Below are positions 1 through 9,890 of a stretch of DNA of 64,000 bases, piece after piece. The translations under genes and the position numbers were made by a program. Under the pieces are notes generated by a model. That model worked only from the letters and a program-made list of their open reading frames with translations. It was not told where the DNA came from and did no database searches. The stretch comes from Mesostigma viride (Eukaryota; Streptophyta; Mesostigmatophyceae; Mesostigmatales; Mesostigmataceae): contig RPFO01000225.1 in the NCBI GenBank assembly GCA_009746045.1, positions 1 to 64,000 on the forward strand, given 5' to 3'. How positions within the stretch are numbered: the first letter of the stretch is position 1; every line of letters begins with the position of its first letter.

Positions 1-627
1 CCAAGAGATGAGCTCGCCTACTTTGTTTGAGGCTTGGAAGCTCGCCTTCTCCAAGGCATTGGAGGAGTGGTTGCAGTTTGAGTGTGCTGCACCAAACAGA
101 CAGCGACGTCCCTCCCAGCCTCGCCCAGCATCAAAGGAAGCTGGTGCCTTTTGAGATTTGTGCTGAAGAGGAAGGTTGTGGATGAGGTGACAATGCCCCA
201 TGTCAGGCCTGTCCTGAATGAGTTCACGGCACGGGGAGTCTGCCAGGAGAGGAGCTATACACACGCCAGGGATGCTACACGACACATGGAGGAATTTTGC
301 TATGTCTCTACGTGGGGTTGCTGAACAGGGGAGCAGCTATGTCATCAGTGCTGCTGGACTTCAAGAGGGCATTTTTTAAAATCTGATCCAGAAGTGGCCA
401 GGAGGGTGTGGAAGCAGGATGAGCCTTACTGTGTTGAGGTGCCTGCCATCTGGAAGCTGGAGCTGCATCAACAATTCCTGGTTATTCTGAAGGGCCTGGA
501 AGGACTCAGGTCGAGCCCAATCATCTGGAGACTCACACTGCAGGAAGCTCTGATCAGTGAGTGTGGCTTGAGAGTGTCTTCAGTTGATCCCTGTTTGCTG
601 CTGGCCCAATGGGAGGGTCTGCCAGTG
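1..627 (+). pseudogene. Element A pol fragment: reverse transcriptase, frame-broken
   Basis: This is the first half of A's reverse transcriptase. Translated pieces align with element E: LRFVLKRKVV then PHVRPVLNEF in one frame, then DFKRAFF, then LKGLEGLRSSPIIW and DPCLLLAQWEGLPV in others. At least two frame changes lie between about 150 and 390, so this copy cannot encode an active enzyme. The reading stops after GLPV, where the copia element inserted, and resumes at 6754 with YASLHGDD. Element E reads through the same junction unbroken as GLPVYASLHGDD, which confirms the split. Upstream pol and gag are outside the window. Confidence 0.85.
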
Positions 628-1371
628 TGTCAAGACATGGTCCCTTGTATTTGTACCCACCTGACCTGGCTAGATAGATAGAGGCTCTTGTACAGGAGCC
701 ACTGTTTTTTATCCCGTTGGATTTGGCCTACAAATGAGAAAGTTGTGGCCAGTTTTAGTAATCAGGGATTAGTACCTATGCCAAGTGGATCCTTATAGGC
801 AGCTGACAAATCTGTCTATGTCAGCTGACCTATGACATGTCAGATGAGAATCTATGACAGGACAGTTGACTGATTGACATGTACACTGTGCATGTCAGAT
901 GTGGCGCTGATATGTTCACGCCAGATTTACTTCATCATCATCAGATCACACACAGAGAGATCTTTTATTAAATAGTTAGATTACTGTGCAGCAGTTACAA
1001 GTTAAGACTGTACATCAGTTACAAGATAAGGCTGTACAGCAGTTACAAGATAAGATTTATTCTTGTCTAGATCTGATTGGTAGCCTGTACACTGACCTAA
1101 CCTGATTGGTGGCCTGAGTATTACATGAGAATATTCCTAGGCACATTCCTAGCCAGCCAATCAGGTCATTCCAGTTTTCTGCCTGTGTTTTTTCCTCGAG
1201 TTAATAAAACAACTGAGGAGCCTTGCCAAAGGTACTCCTCACTATCATTCTGCCTCAAACTGAGTCTCTGTCTCTTTGCTTCCATCCTCCATAGCCTGTA
1301 CCTGCAAGGACAGGCACATTTGGGTTCAATCACAAGCATTGTAGAAGGCAAACCCATTAGTTCTTTCAACA
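628..1371 (+). repeat. copia 5' LTR
   Basis: This LTR of 744 bp has TG...CA termini and nearly repeats 6002-6748. It contains AATAAA-like signals near 1203 (TTAATAAAAC) and several short repeats of the type CAGTTACAAG at 990-1050. Promoter and polyadenylation function are assumed from its position. Confidence 0.95.
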
Positions 1372-1388
1372 TGGTATCGGAGGTTTGA
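1372..1388 (+). other. copia primer-binding site, initiator-Met tRNA type
   Basis: TGGTATCGGAG directly follows the LTR end CAACA. The usual Ty1/copia site complementary to the 3' end of initiator methionine tRNA is TGGTATCAGAGC, so this is a one-base variant. It marks where minus-strand DNA synthesis would begin. Confidence 0.85.
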
Positions 1389-1462
1389 TGCCTACCCTGC
1401 ATTTGAGGAGCAGAGACATTCATCTGACTACCCCAGAGACAACACCCAGACCCAGATCAACC

Positions 1463-2506
1463 ATGGAGGATCAAGACACCCAAACTGCTACCAGACAGCC
1501 TGACTACACCTCTCTTGTTTCAACAGTTGCCAAGAGCTGCAAGAAATTTGTTGGTGCAGCTGGTGATGATTACAGCAAGTGGGAGGAGTGGAAGAATTTG
1601 TTTTTGGCTGTTGTCAGTCTTTTCAGTTTGGATGCTGTCCTGCTGGGTACTGAGGAGAATGACAGGGCTGATAAGGCCCTGTGGGCAGCTTTGCTCACCT
1701 GTCTAACAGGTGAAGCTGCACGCCTAATGGCCACTGTGGCCAACAAAACTGGTAGCCAAGCATGGCAGTGTCTCATGGAGAACTATGAGCAAACCAGGCT
1801 AACCAAGAGTCACAGGTTTGAGCTGAGGAGCAAGCTGCACCGCCTACAGAAGCTTCCTAACGAGACCATGCAACAGCTTGTGAGGAGGGCGGAGCTTCTA
1901 CGTGCTGACTACCAGGCTGCAGGGGGAGTCATCCAGGACCGTGATTTTGCTGCCATTCTACTGGGAGCACTGACAGACGAGTACCGCCCTGCGCTGGTGT
2001 CTGTACGGTTCAACGAGGAGGACCCACTACCTGTGGTGAAGAGGGCACTCATGGAGGCGGAGGATCTGCTCAAGGGGGGACGTGCTGTGGTGAAAAAGGA
2101 GAGTGCTGGCACTGGCCAGGCCTACCACACCAACAGCAAGGGGAACGGGGGGACCAAGAAATGCAGTCACTGTGGCCTGTCAAATCACAAGGACAAAGAC
2201 TGCTGGAAGGAGCATCCTGAGAAGGCCCCACGCTGGTACCCCAACCAGCACAGGGGGGCAAGGGCGGCAACCGAGGGAACCAGAACAAGGGACGCAACGC
2301 ACCTGCTGGATCCGCTGCCAACGCAACTCAGGAGGCGGCTGAACTGCCGCCTGGCTTCTGCATGGTCACCATCGCCGAGGAGTCGCCGTCGACGCCGCTG
2401 GAGGCTGCTGCTCTCACGCAGTATACGTGCGACAACCTCACCTGGGTGCTGGACTCGGCTGCGAGCAGCCACATGTCCCCGTGCCGTTCTGACTTTGTGT
2501 CTCTGA
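1463..2506 (+). CDS. copia gag (capsid and nucleocapsid)
   Basis: This is the Gag protein that would form the cytoplasmic virus-like particle. I chose the ATG at 1463 (MEDQDTQ) because it follows ACC; the frame is open upstream to 1385, partly over the primer site. The middle matches the UBN2/retrotran_gag type (WKNLFLAVV, WQCLMENYEQ, LRSKLHRLQ), and a CCHC knuckle CSHCGLSNHKDKDC lies near 2163. After about 2250 the frame becomes arginine-rich noise. The natural continuation (GGNRGNQNKGRN, G/N-rich) is in the -1 frame and starts at a run of six G at about 2254. Real Gag therefore probably ends or shifts there, either by a programmed shift or by a one-base indel in the G run. Confidence 0.85.
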   Translation: MEDQDTQTATRQPDYTSLVSTVAKSCKKFVGAAGDDYSKWEEWKNLFLAVVSLFSLDAVLLGTEENDRADKALWAALLTCLTGEAARLMATVANKTGSQAWQCLMENYEQTRLTKSHRFELRSKLHRLQKLPNETMQQLVRRAELLRADYQAAGGVIQDRDFAAILLGALTDEYRPALVSVRFNEEDPLPVVKRALMEAEDLLKGGRAVVKKESAGTGQAYHTNSKGNGGTKKCSHCGLSNHKDKDCWKEHPEKAPRWYPNQHRGARAATEGTRTRDATHLLDPLPTQLRRRLNCRLASAWSPSPRSRRRRRWRLLLSRSIRATTSPGCWTRLRAATCPRAVLTLCL

Positions 2507-3351
2507 CCCCCCACAGCAGGGCAATCGCTGGCTCCGGCGGACAGCTGCACGCTACCGGCCAGGGCACCATCGCTGTGGAGCTTCCTGGCCACAGCGTGCG
2601 CTTGCAAGGAGCGCTGCTTGTACCTGGCCTGAATGCACGACTCCTTTCAGTCGCGCAACTCGCAAAGGCAGGTCACAAGGTGGATTTCCACAAAGAGACA
2701 GTGGTGCTGGATAACAAGCATCACAAGATCGCCATGCAGAACAACATCTACGTGTTACCTGCGGCGAAGACAGCGCCAGCGATGGCTGCTGTGACGGTGG
2801 AGCGGCCGGTTAACCTGCTGCTGCACTGGCGTTTGGGCCATGCTGGTGCCGACCGCATCAAGAAGCTGGTTGCCATCCCTGCATCCAACTTGACGACGAG
2901 GAGTCCAACTGCTCCTGGCTGCCCATCCTGCCCGGCTGGCTTCATCAAGCGCCAGCCATTTCCGCCAGGGCAGCGGCGATCCACTGTGCCGCGCGCCAAG
3001 CTTCATGGCGACCTGCTGGGCCCGATGAGCGTCGAGTCGCTGGGGGGAGCCCGCTACTTCTTGGGCATCACTGACGATGCCACTCGGTGGCGATGGGGGT
3101 TTGCGCTCAAGACCAAGGACGAGGCGGTGGGGCGGTTTGCAGAGCTGCTCGTCCGCGATATTCGCCCCTTCTACGCCGGCTCTGTCGTGCTGCGCACCGA
3201 CAATGACGCGGTCTTCACCGGTCAAGCCTGGCGGGCGGTGTGTGCTGAACACCGCGTCCACCAGGAGTTCTCCGCGCCTTACTGCCCTGAGCAGAACGGC
3301 GTAGCGGAGCGGCTCTGGGGCCTGGCAATGGGCATGACTCTGCGATGTTGA
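2281..3351 (+). pseudogene. copia pol, first part: protease and integrase, cut by a frameshift
   Basis: Domains in order are a protease with WVLDSAASSHM near 2446 (copia form DSxAS, with A in place of the usual G), a GAG-pre-integrase zinc finger HWRLGH...CPSC near 2824-2935, and an integrase core. The core has D in LHGDLLGP (about 3010), D in RTDNDAVF (about 3199) and E in NGVAERL (about 3307). There are 35 residues between the last two, the classical DD35E spacing. The frame ends at a TGA at 3349. The natural continuation AMLTHAGLGKAYW is in another frame from 3342, and that frame stops near 3412 while the next opens from 3395. Two shifts within about 70 bp make this copy defective, unless they are sequencing errors. 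Confidence 0.88.
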
Positions 3352-3394
3352 CACACGCCGGCCTGGGGAAGGCATACTGGGCATTGGCACTCCA

Positions 3395-5899
3395 GTGTGC
3401 TATTTATATCTGAACCGCCTGCCGTGCTCCTCGAATCCTGGTGATGCCACGCCACACTTTTTGCTGACAGGTCATCACGCTGATCTGTCGCACATGCGCA
3501 TTTTCGGCTGCCCAGCCTGGCATCGTGTGGAAGGGCATCGTGGCAAGCTGGAGGCCAAGGCCATGCCTGGCATTTTTGTCGGTTATGCTCCCGACTCGCC
3601 GGCATATCTGATCCTGGACTCCGCCACTCGCACTTTGGTGCAACGTCGCCACGTGGCCTTCAATGAGGCCTGGCGCAACGACGCCCTGCCATCACCTCAG
3701 CTGCTGCCGGCACTGGTGGAGGGGGAGGAGGCTTCCGAGCTTCTGCTGCCACCGGTCACTGAGAATTCTGTCCCTGGGCCTGATACTACTCTGGCCCTAC
3801 CGCCCTCTGGTCCTGTGACTAGAGCCATGGCGCGGCGCGCCGCTGCCAGCAGTGAGGACGCTGCTGTGGGCGCTGCCAGCAGTGGGGGCACTGCTTTGGG
3901 GGATGCCAGTGGTGAGGGGGGCTCGCCACTGGAGGCTTTGTCGGGGGATGCCAGTGGTGAGGGGGGCTCGCCACTGGAGGAGGCGCCAGCGCCAAGTCCT
4001 GAGCCCAAACCCGCTGAGTCTGAGTCTGCACCTGTTTTCGCACCAAGTCCTGCGCTGGAGGCGTCGTCGGCTTCTACCTCTACACCACCTGGACACGTGT
4101 CGACGGCAGACACACCTGCTGCTGAATCTCCTTCTTCGTCCCAGCTACACAAATTAGTGCAGGCCCTCCGCGGCAAGCAACCGGCTGCCGCTATGGCCAC
4201 TGCTGCACTGGTGTCCGACGGCGTTGCACATGATCCCCTCGCTCAGGTGTTACCCACAACCCCTCTTGATCGTGTTTCCCCTAAATGGGCTCGTTTTTAC
4301 CCTGACTACATGAGTGTGCGTGATCTGTTTGATACTTTCTCACTCCACACTAGCTCAGGTTCCACGTCCATCCCCTCCTCTTTTGCTGAGGCCCATGCTA
4401 GCCCTGAGTGGCGTGCTGCGATGGATAGTGAGCTTTCTAGCATTCGCGAACATGCAGTATATTCACTCGTTTCTTCCAAGTCTCTTCCTCGCACTGCCAA
4501 GGTCCTTCCATCTCGGTGGGTGTTTGCTGTCAAAAGCGATGGCCGTTTCAAGGCCCGTTTTGTTGTGAAGGGCTTTGCTCAGCGGGAAGGCATAGATTTC
4601 ACTGAGGTCTTTAGCCCTACTGTTCGTTCCTCCACCATTCGTTTGGCACTAGCTTTTGGTGTCTCGTCTGGGTATGTGCTGAAGCAACTTGATGTTCGCA
4701 CTGCGTTTTTGTACGCCCCACTTTCTGAGGACGTCTATGTGCGTCCTCCTGCTGGCTTTGAGCAGCGTGATGCCGCTGGTGATGTGCTGGTGTGGAAGCT
4801 GCAACGCAGCCTCTATGGCATCAAGCAGGCACCACGTAACTGGCACAAAACATTTAGTGCCTATCTTCTCTCCGATGGTGCTGTACAAAGCCCAACGGAT
4901 TCCTGCCTGTACGTGTATCCCACGTCTCGTACGTTTGTGTTTGTCCATGTCGACGACATTATTGCAGGCAGTCCTTCCTCTTCCTGGCTGGCCTCGTGGT
5001 CTCATCGTTTGGCCAGCAAGTTTCAGATCACCGAGTCCGATGACCCTTCTTTTTTCCTCGGTGTTTCTCTCCATGTCGACCCTGTTTCCCGGTCTCTTTC
5101 CTTGCACCAAACTGTGTATATTGAGGCCCTGGCTGCCCGCTTTGGGCTTTCTCCCTCCTTCCCTGTACGCACCCCGGTCAGTGTGTCCCGTGTTAGTCCC
5201 CAACGCGAGGGGGGAATGCAGCTCAATGCCCCGGACACCCAGCTGTATCAGTCCAAAACCGGTGCCGTGCTGTATGTCGCGCTGTGGACACGTCCAGACA
5301 TTGCTTTTGCTGTCAACCAACTGGCTCAGCACATGCAGGCACCCACGGCAGCCCACATGGAGGCTGCCGACCGCCTGATCCGGTACCTCTACACCACGAG
5401 GGACAAGGGTCTGCGGTATGGTCAGGAAGGGGGGCTGGAGGCCTGGACTGACGCTGACTGGGCTAACTGCCCAGAGTCCAGACGCTCTGTGACGGGCAAC
5501 CTGGTCCTGTTCCGGGGTGCGCCCGTGGAGTGGTGCAGCCGCAAGCAACCCATTGTTGCTCTGTCTTCCTGCGAGGCAGAGTACATTGCTGCGAGCAGCG
5601 TCACCCAGCTGGTGCTGCCACTCAGGCGCCTGCTGGGAGACCTGGGTGCACCGGTGGAGGGGCCCACGACCGTGCTGTGCGACAACACTGGCGCGGTGGC
5701 CCTGGCCAAGGATCCTGTGCACCCCAAGCGCACCAAGCACATCGACGTGCGCTACCACTTCATCCGTGAGCAGGTGGAGGGGGGCTCCATCTGCATGCGT
5801 CACTGCCCTGGCAAGGACAACCTGGCTGACATCTTCACCAAGGCCCTGGGAAGGGCACGGTTCATCACCCTGCGGGACAAGCTGCTGGTGTCTACTTAG
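3395..5899 (+). CDS. copia pol, second part: integrase tail, reverse transcriptase, RNase H
   Basis: An open frame of 834 residues follows the frame break. It holds the end of integrase (YLNRLPC, GCPAWHRVEGHRGKLEAKA, FVGY), then a Ser/Pro/Ala/Gly-rich linker containing a duplicated GDASGEGGSPLE unit. Reverse transcriptase follows, with WVFAVKSDGRFKARFVVKG, QLDVRTAFLYAPL (catalytic D), QAPRNW and FVHVDDIIAG. The polymerase box is HVDD where most copia elements have YVDD. RNase H comes last, with DADWANC, SSCEAEYIAAS, LCDNTGAV and the usual copia end KDNLADIFTKAL. The stop at 5899 is about 100 bp before the 3' LTR. Confidence 0.93.
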   Translation: MCYLYLNRLPCSSNPGDATPHFLLTGHHADLSHMRIFGCPAWHRVEGHRGKLEAKAMPGIFVGYAPDSPAYLILDSATRTLVQRRHVAFNEAWRNDALPSPQLLPALVEGEEASELLLPPVTENSVPGPDTTLALPPSGPVTRAMARRAAASSEDAAVGAASSGGTALGDASGEGGSPLEALSGDASGEGGSPLEEAPAPSPEPKPAESESAPVFAPSPALEASSASTSTPPGHVSTADTPAAESPSSSQLHKLVQALRGKQPAAAMATAALVSDGVAHDPLAQVLPTTPLDRVSPKWARFYPDYMSVRDLFDTFSLHTSSGSTSIPSSFAEAHASPEWRAAMDSELSSIREHAVYSLVSSKSLPRTAKVLPSRWVFAVKSDGRFKARFVVKGFAQREGIDFTEVFSPTVRSSTIRLALAFGVSSGYVLKQLDVRTAFLYAPLSEDVYVRPPAGFEQRDAAGDVLVWKLQRSLYGIKQAPRNWHKTFSAYLLSDGAVQSPTDSCLYVYPTSRTFVFVHVDDIIAGSPSSSWLASWSHRLASKFQITESDDPSFFLGVSLHVDPVSRSLSLHQTVYIEALAARFGLSPSFPVRTPVSVSRVSPQREGGMQLNAPDTQLYQSKTGAVLYVALWTRPDIAFAVNQLAQHMQAPTAAHMEAADRLIRYLYTTRDKGLRYGQEGGLEAWTDADWANCPESRRSVTGNLVLFRGAPVEWCSRKQPIVALSSCEAEYIAASSVTQLVLPLRRLLGDLGAPVEGPTTVLCDNTGAVALAKDPVHPKRTKHIDVRYHFIREQVEGGSICMRHCPGKDNLADIFTKALGRARFITLRDKLLVST

Positions 5900-5993
5900 A
5901 TATGCAGTTGTATATGCCCACAGGGGCTGAGAGCTTTTTTTGCTCTAAGTGTTATACTTGACAGGATAGCACTAGAGCAAGGTCATGTGTTGT

Positions 5994-6001
5994 AAGGGGG
6001 G
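5994..6001 (+). other. copia polypurine tract
   Basis: AAGGGGGG abuts the 3' LTR start TGTCAAG. This is the expected site for plus-strand priming. The 100 bp between the pol stop and here hold nothing else that I recognise. Confidence 0.8.
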
Positions 6002-6748
6002 TGTCAAGGACATGGTCCTTGTATTTGTACCCACCTGACCTGGCTAGATAGATAGAGGCTCTTGTACAGGAGCCACTGTTTTTTATCCCGTTGGATTTGG
6101 CCTACAAATGAGAAAGTTGTGGCCAGTTTTAGTAATCAGGGATTAGTACCTATGCCAAGTGGATCCTTATAGGCAGCTGACAAATCTGTCTATGTCAGCT
6201 GACCTATGACATGTCAGATGAGAATCTATGACAGGACAGTTGACTGATTGACATGTACACTGTGCATGTCAGATGTGGCGCTGATATGTTCACGCCAGAT
6301 TTACTTCATCATCATCAGATCACACACAGAGAGATCTTTTATTAAATAGTTAGATTACTGTGCAGCAGTTACAAGTTAAGACTGTACATCAGTTACAAGA
6401 TAAGGCTGTACAGCAGTTACAAGATAAGATTTATTCTTGTCTAGATCTGATTGGTAGCCTGTACACTGACCTAACCTGATTGGTGGCCTGAGTATTACAT
6501 GAGAATATTCCTAGGCACATTCCTAGCCAGCCAATCAGGTCATTCCAGTTTTCTGCCTGTGTTTTTTTTCCTCGAGTTAATAAAACAACTGAGGAGCCTT
6601 GCCAAAGGTACTCCTCACTATCATTCTGCCTCAAACTGAGTCTCTGTCTCTTTGCTTCCATCCTCCATAGCCTGTACCTGCAAGGACAGGCACATTTGGG
6701 TTCCAATCACAAGCATTGTAGAAGGCAAACCCATTAGTTCTTTCAACA
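6002..6748 (+). repeat. copia 3' LTR
   Basis: This LTR of 747 bp is the direct repeat of 628-1371. The differences I see are G/GG and CCC/CC near the start, T6/T8 before CCTCGAG, and C/CC in GGGTTCCAATC. It is followed by the target duplication CAGTG. Confidence 0.95.
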
Positions 6749-7683
6749 CAGTGTATGCTAGTTTGCATGGAGATGATCTGCATTTGCTAGCCCCCACGAC
6801 CTGGCTGAAGAAGTTTATTCCTGTCATCAGTGGCAAGTTTTCACTGGGCAAGGAGTTGTGGCAGGAGCCCAACAAGCCTGTAGTGTTCTGTGGAATGCAG
6901 GCTACCCTGTTCAGGAGGGACGGGGAGTGGAGTATCAGGCTTCAGGCTGGAGGAGATTATAAACAGACCATTGTGAAGGCCTTGCCAGAGAAGATCACCC
7001 AGGCTGCAGGACCTGAGTTGAGAGGCATGTGGGCCTGGTTTGCCAGCATCTGTGGTCCGTCTCTGATGGTCCATAGCAGAATGCCTGATGAGGTGCTTGA
7101 GGATGAGAAGCCTCGAGTCATAGCCCGGTTGGTGGAGAGTACCCCTGATCTGATTTTGTCTGGGATTGACTTTGCCCAGCCTATCACCTTGGAGATCTTT
7201 GTTGACAGTTCCATGGATGCTCGCCAGGTTACCAAGGTCAGGGGGAGATCTGCTGCTCTGTTTGCTTTTTATCAGAGCAGGGCAAGTTTGTTCAGCTGGT
7301 ACAGCAGACTGCAGAAGAGGGTCTGTATCAGTTCAGATGTGGCAGAATGCAGGGCCATATGCGAGGGGATCCAGTCCAGCCTGTACATAAAGGAGTTAAT
7401 GCTGGAGCTGGCTTCAGTTACCCCTTGGACCTTGCAGATGGAGACGTTGTTGCTAACAGACAGCATGGGTATGGTCCAGTTTGTTCACAAGCAGCTGGCC
7501 AGAAGCCGGGACCTGGATTATTTGTTGCTGAAGGAGTTAGCCAGTTTGGTTGACTTGAAGCATATCCCTGGCGAGGAGAACCCTGCTGATGCATTGACAA
7601 AGCTGCCACACAAGGCCCCAGCCCAGTACAATGTACTGAGGAAGCTCATGAATGCTGACTGTCAAGTCGGTCTATCTGTCTAA
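6749..7683 (+). pseudogene. Element A pol fragment: end of reverse transcriptase and RNase H
   Basis: This is the downstream half of A's pol, open to its natural stop. It starts at YASLHGDDLHLLAP (polymerase box HGDD). The connection domain follows with PVVFCGMQATLF. RNase H of copia type comes next: DSSMDARQVTK, SWYSRLQKR, SSDVAECRAICEG (catalytic E), LLTDSMGMVQFV (catalytic D) and IPGEENPADALTKLP, the counterpart of copia ADIFTK. The frame is clean, in contrast to 1-627. It closely resembles element E 20977-21895. Confidence 0.9.
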
Positions 7684-7717
7684 AAGCTGAGAGCTGGGTG
7701 CTTAAGTCTTTGGATAT

Positions 7718-8209
7718 AGTTGCAATCTGTTGCTTGACCGAAATGCGTGTATAAACTGGTGCATGCATAATGGAATGTAAATCTGTGAAACAATACTCAC
7801 AATTGCTGCACACAGCTTGTGTACATGACCATGGTGGCAGTATAGCCAAGCTGATGCATTATAACTAGTGGTCGCGCTGCATGACTGTTGAGCACTGACT
7901 GTCGGTCAGGCTGTTGAAGTCGTGCCAAGGATTGATGAGATAAAACACCCCTTCAGCGGGCAGACGAATACGGCAATATTCCCTGCTAATGGATATTTGT
8001 AAATGGTTCTAGAAGCGTCTAGAAGCATTGTGCAACGCTGGCGTAACGCTAGTTCAGTGTGCCTCTTGGAAATCGCTAATGCACATGAAATGTGATTGGT
8101 GCAATCTTGATACCCTAGGCTTAGCAGGGATTACCTATTGGCTATATTTGGAATAAACGTACACCTATTTACCTGGAAATGTGATTGGTGCAATGACGAT
8201 AAGGCCTAT
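7718..8209 (+). repeat. Element C 5' LTR, left piece
   Basis: This matches the first part of the 3' LTR (17233 onward). It holds an 89-bp stretch (about 8110-8198) absent from the 3' copy. That stretch is bounded by the direct repeat ATGTGATTGGTGCAAT, so the 3' copy probably lost it by recombination between the repeats. The piece ends at CCTAT, the target used by element B. Confidence 0.93.
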
Positions 8210-8637
8210 AGTTGTGCTCCCGAGTGGCATCTATCCGCTGGCCGGTAGTCGCCGGCCTGGGCGCCTAGTCAGGTGGGCATCAAAGATTGGTGTCTAGATG
8301 CTAGTCGGTGCCTAAGCAAGGTACGGAAGCCAGTGCGCGCCGGGACGGTCAGAGAACCGTCGCCCTCGGTAGCACAGATCCGCTGAGTGCCGGTAGTCTC
8401 GGGTTAGAGGCTCGAGCATGCACTATCGGGTAGCCTACCGGTAGTCTCGGGTTAGAGGCTCGAGCATGCCTTATCGGTTAGCGCCGCGCCGCTGAGCTCC
8501 TTGCGGCCTGGCCAGCTGCAAGGGTTCAATAGCAATCAGTGGCGGCTGCGGGCTCAGCCTCCCACAATCGGTTCCCCAAACAACAAAAATCCCGTCTCCA
8601 TCGCCGGCGTGCTAGCCAGCGGTGAAGGGCGTTCAAC
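8210..8637 (+). repeat. Element B 5' LTR
   Basis: This LTR of 428 bp runs from AGTTGTGC to GCGTTCAACT; the end is defined by the matching terminal bases at 12376-12385. It contains a tandem duplication of about 56 bp (8390-8489: CGGTAGTCTCGGGTTAGAGG and following). The next bases are TGTATTCA, the same octamer that follows the 5' LTR of element F. Confidence 0.85.
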
Positions 8638-8684
8638 TTGTATTCACAACAGTCAACATTACCGTTGACCATTTTTCTGGGCTC

Positions 8685-9890
8685 ATGGCGCGTGGCGCGG
8701 AGCGAACGCAAGCTGCAACCCAGGACCAGGGAACGCAAGCATCAACTCCGGCGGATGGGAGTGGCGCAGCCACCGTGGCGACTGAGCCAGCTGGGGGCTC
8801 GGTCAGCACAGCTCCGGGGCAGCAGTCAGCACCAACTGCCCGGAAAGTTTTCAAGAAAGAAGAGCTGCCAAGTAAGCTGCCAGAAATTCTGACGCCGTCC
8901 GCCGTGGAGGAGTTTATTAACAGCCTGGGCGAGCTCCGGCAGGACTACAACGAACTGTCCGACGCAGTTTTCCTCACCAAGCTGCGCCGGTCAGAGGTAT
9001 GCAACGAGTCTACGGGTAATGCGGACGTGCGCGGGGTCATTATCAACGCCAGCAAAGAGGCGTGGACCTGGCCCGACACAGTGAAGGCCCTGCAAGAGGT
9101 GCTTGACACCTCAAGCTTTCCTGACGAGGAAAAGGAGGGGCAGGCGCTGGTGCGCAACCTGTCGCTTGACCCGAACTACCTCAGCTCGGACATGGCCAGA
9201 TTCGCGGCCCAGGTCCGGAGCAAGGGTGTCTTGAAGCACATGAGTAGCGAATATTTACTCAGCGCAGTTCTGGATGCGCTGGGGCTGACGCCAGAGAGCC
9301 GTGCCAATGTCAAGGCCGGTCTCGGCATGAAAATTGCGCTAGCTTCTTCCGTGGTAGTGGGCACCCCGGACGACCAGAAACGGTTCAACGCAGCCATGGC
9401 GCACCTCCGAGAGATGTTCAAGGACCGGGGCGGCCCCAGGCGTAACAACAAGCTGCCGACAGTTGCTCAGGTAAACCCTGTGCCTGCCTCGACCCCGCCA
9501 GCAGCTTCTCTGTCGGACTTGACCACTCTTGTTACCCAGCTGTCCACGACGGTGGCCGACAACGTGGTGCGAATGTTGGGTGGCAAACGCCGAGCTCGCG
9601 GTGGTCGGCACAACCAGAACGCGTCCAGCAAACGCGGGCCGGGAGGCGGTCAGGGCAAGCAGCCTCGACAGGAGGGCGGCGCTGGCAGGCAGCAACAGCA
9701 GCAGGGTGGCGTCCCCAAGGAGAAGGTCGTCTGCGAGCGGTGCACCGGCGTGGGGCACACCGAGGCCAACTGCACGCTGCGGCTGGACCTCGGCAAGGCG
9801 ACTCGAGTGTGCCGGCGCTGCTGGGCGGTTCGGCTTCCTGGACACGACCCCAACACATGCCGCGCCCCACGGCCAGCCATGCCCAAGTGA
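8685..9890 (+). CDS. Element B gag
   Basis: Capsid/nucleocapsid protein of about 401 residues. I start at ATG 8685 (MARGAERTQ), the same MARG opening as element C gag; the frame is open upstream into the LTR. A helical capsid-like middle is followed by a basic, Gly/Gln-rich tail. Next come one standard CCHC knuckle CERCTGVGHTEANC and one atypical one with seven residues before the histidine, CRRCWAVRLPGHDPNTC. The frame ends at TGA 9888-9890, and pol continues in the same frame straight after it. Confidence 0.85.
   Translation: MARGAERTQAATQDQGTQASTPADGSGAATVATEPAGGSVSTAPGQQSAPTARKVFKKEELPSKLPEILTPSAVEEFINSLGELRQDYNELSDAVFLTKLRRSEVCNESTGNADVRGVIINASKEAWTWPDTVKALQEVLDTSSFPDEEKEGQALVRNLSLDPNYLSSDMARFAAQVRSKGVLKHMSSEYLLSAVLDALGLTPESRANVKAGLGMKIALASSVVVGTPDDQKRFNAAMAHLREMFKDRGGPRRNNKLPTVAQVNPVPASTPPAASLSDLTTLVTQLSTTVADNVVRMLGGKRRARGGRHNQNASSKRGPGGGQGKQPRQEGGAGRQQQQQGGVPKEKVVCERCTGVGHTEANCTLRLDLGKATRVCRRCWAVRLPGHDPNTCRAPRPAMPK

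Larger units (their letters stand above)
628..6748 (+). mobile_element. Ty1/copia LTR retrotransposon, full length, TSD CAGTG
   Basis: A complete copia element lies in A's reverse transcriptase. Two LTRs of 744 and 747 bp begin TGTCAAG and end CAACA. CAGTG flanks both ends (623-627 and 6749-6753). A primer site TGGTATCGGAG follows the 5' LTR, and the purine run AAGGGGGG precedes the 3' LTR. The order gag, protease, integrase, reverse transcriptase, RNase H is standard for Ty1/copia. The LTRs differ mainly in homopolymer lengths (G, C and T runs), so insertion is recent or the differences are sequencing errors. Confidence 0.96.

Noticed and set aside
4649-5803. Minus-strand 384-codon frame over the copia RT
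   Set aside because: Shadow of the RT-RNase H coding strand, with no family resemblance.
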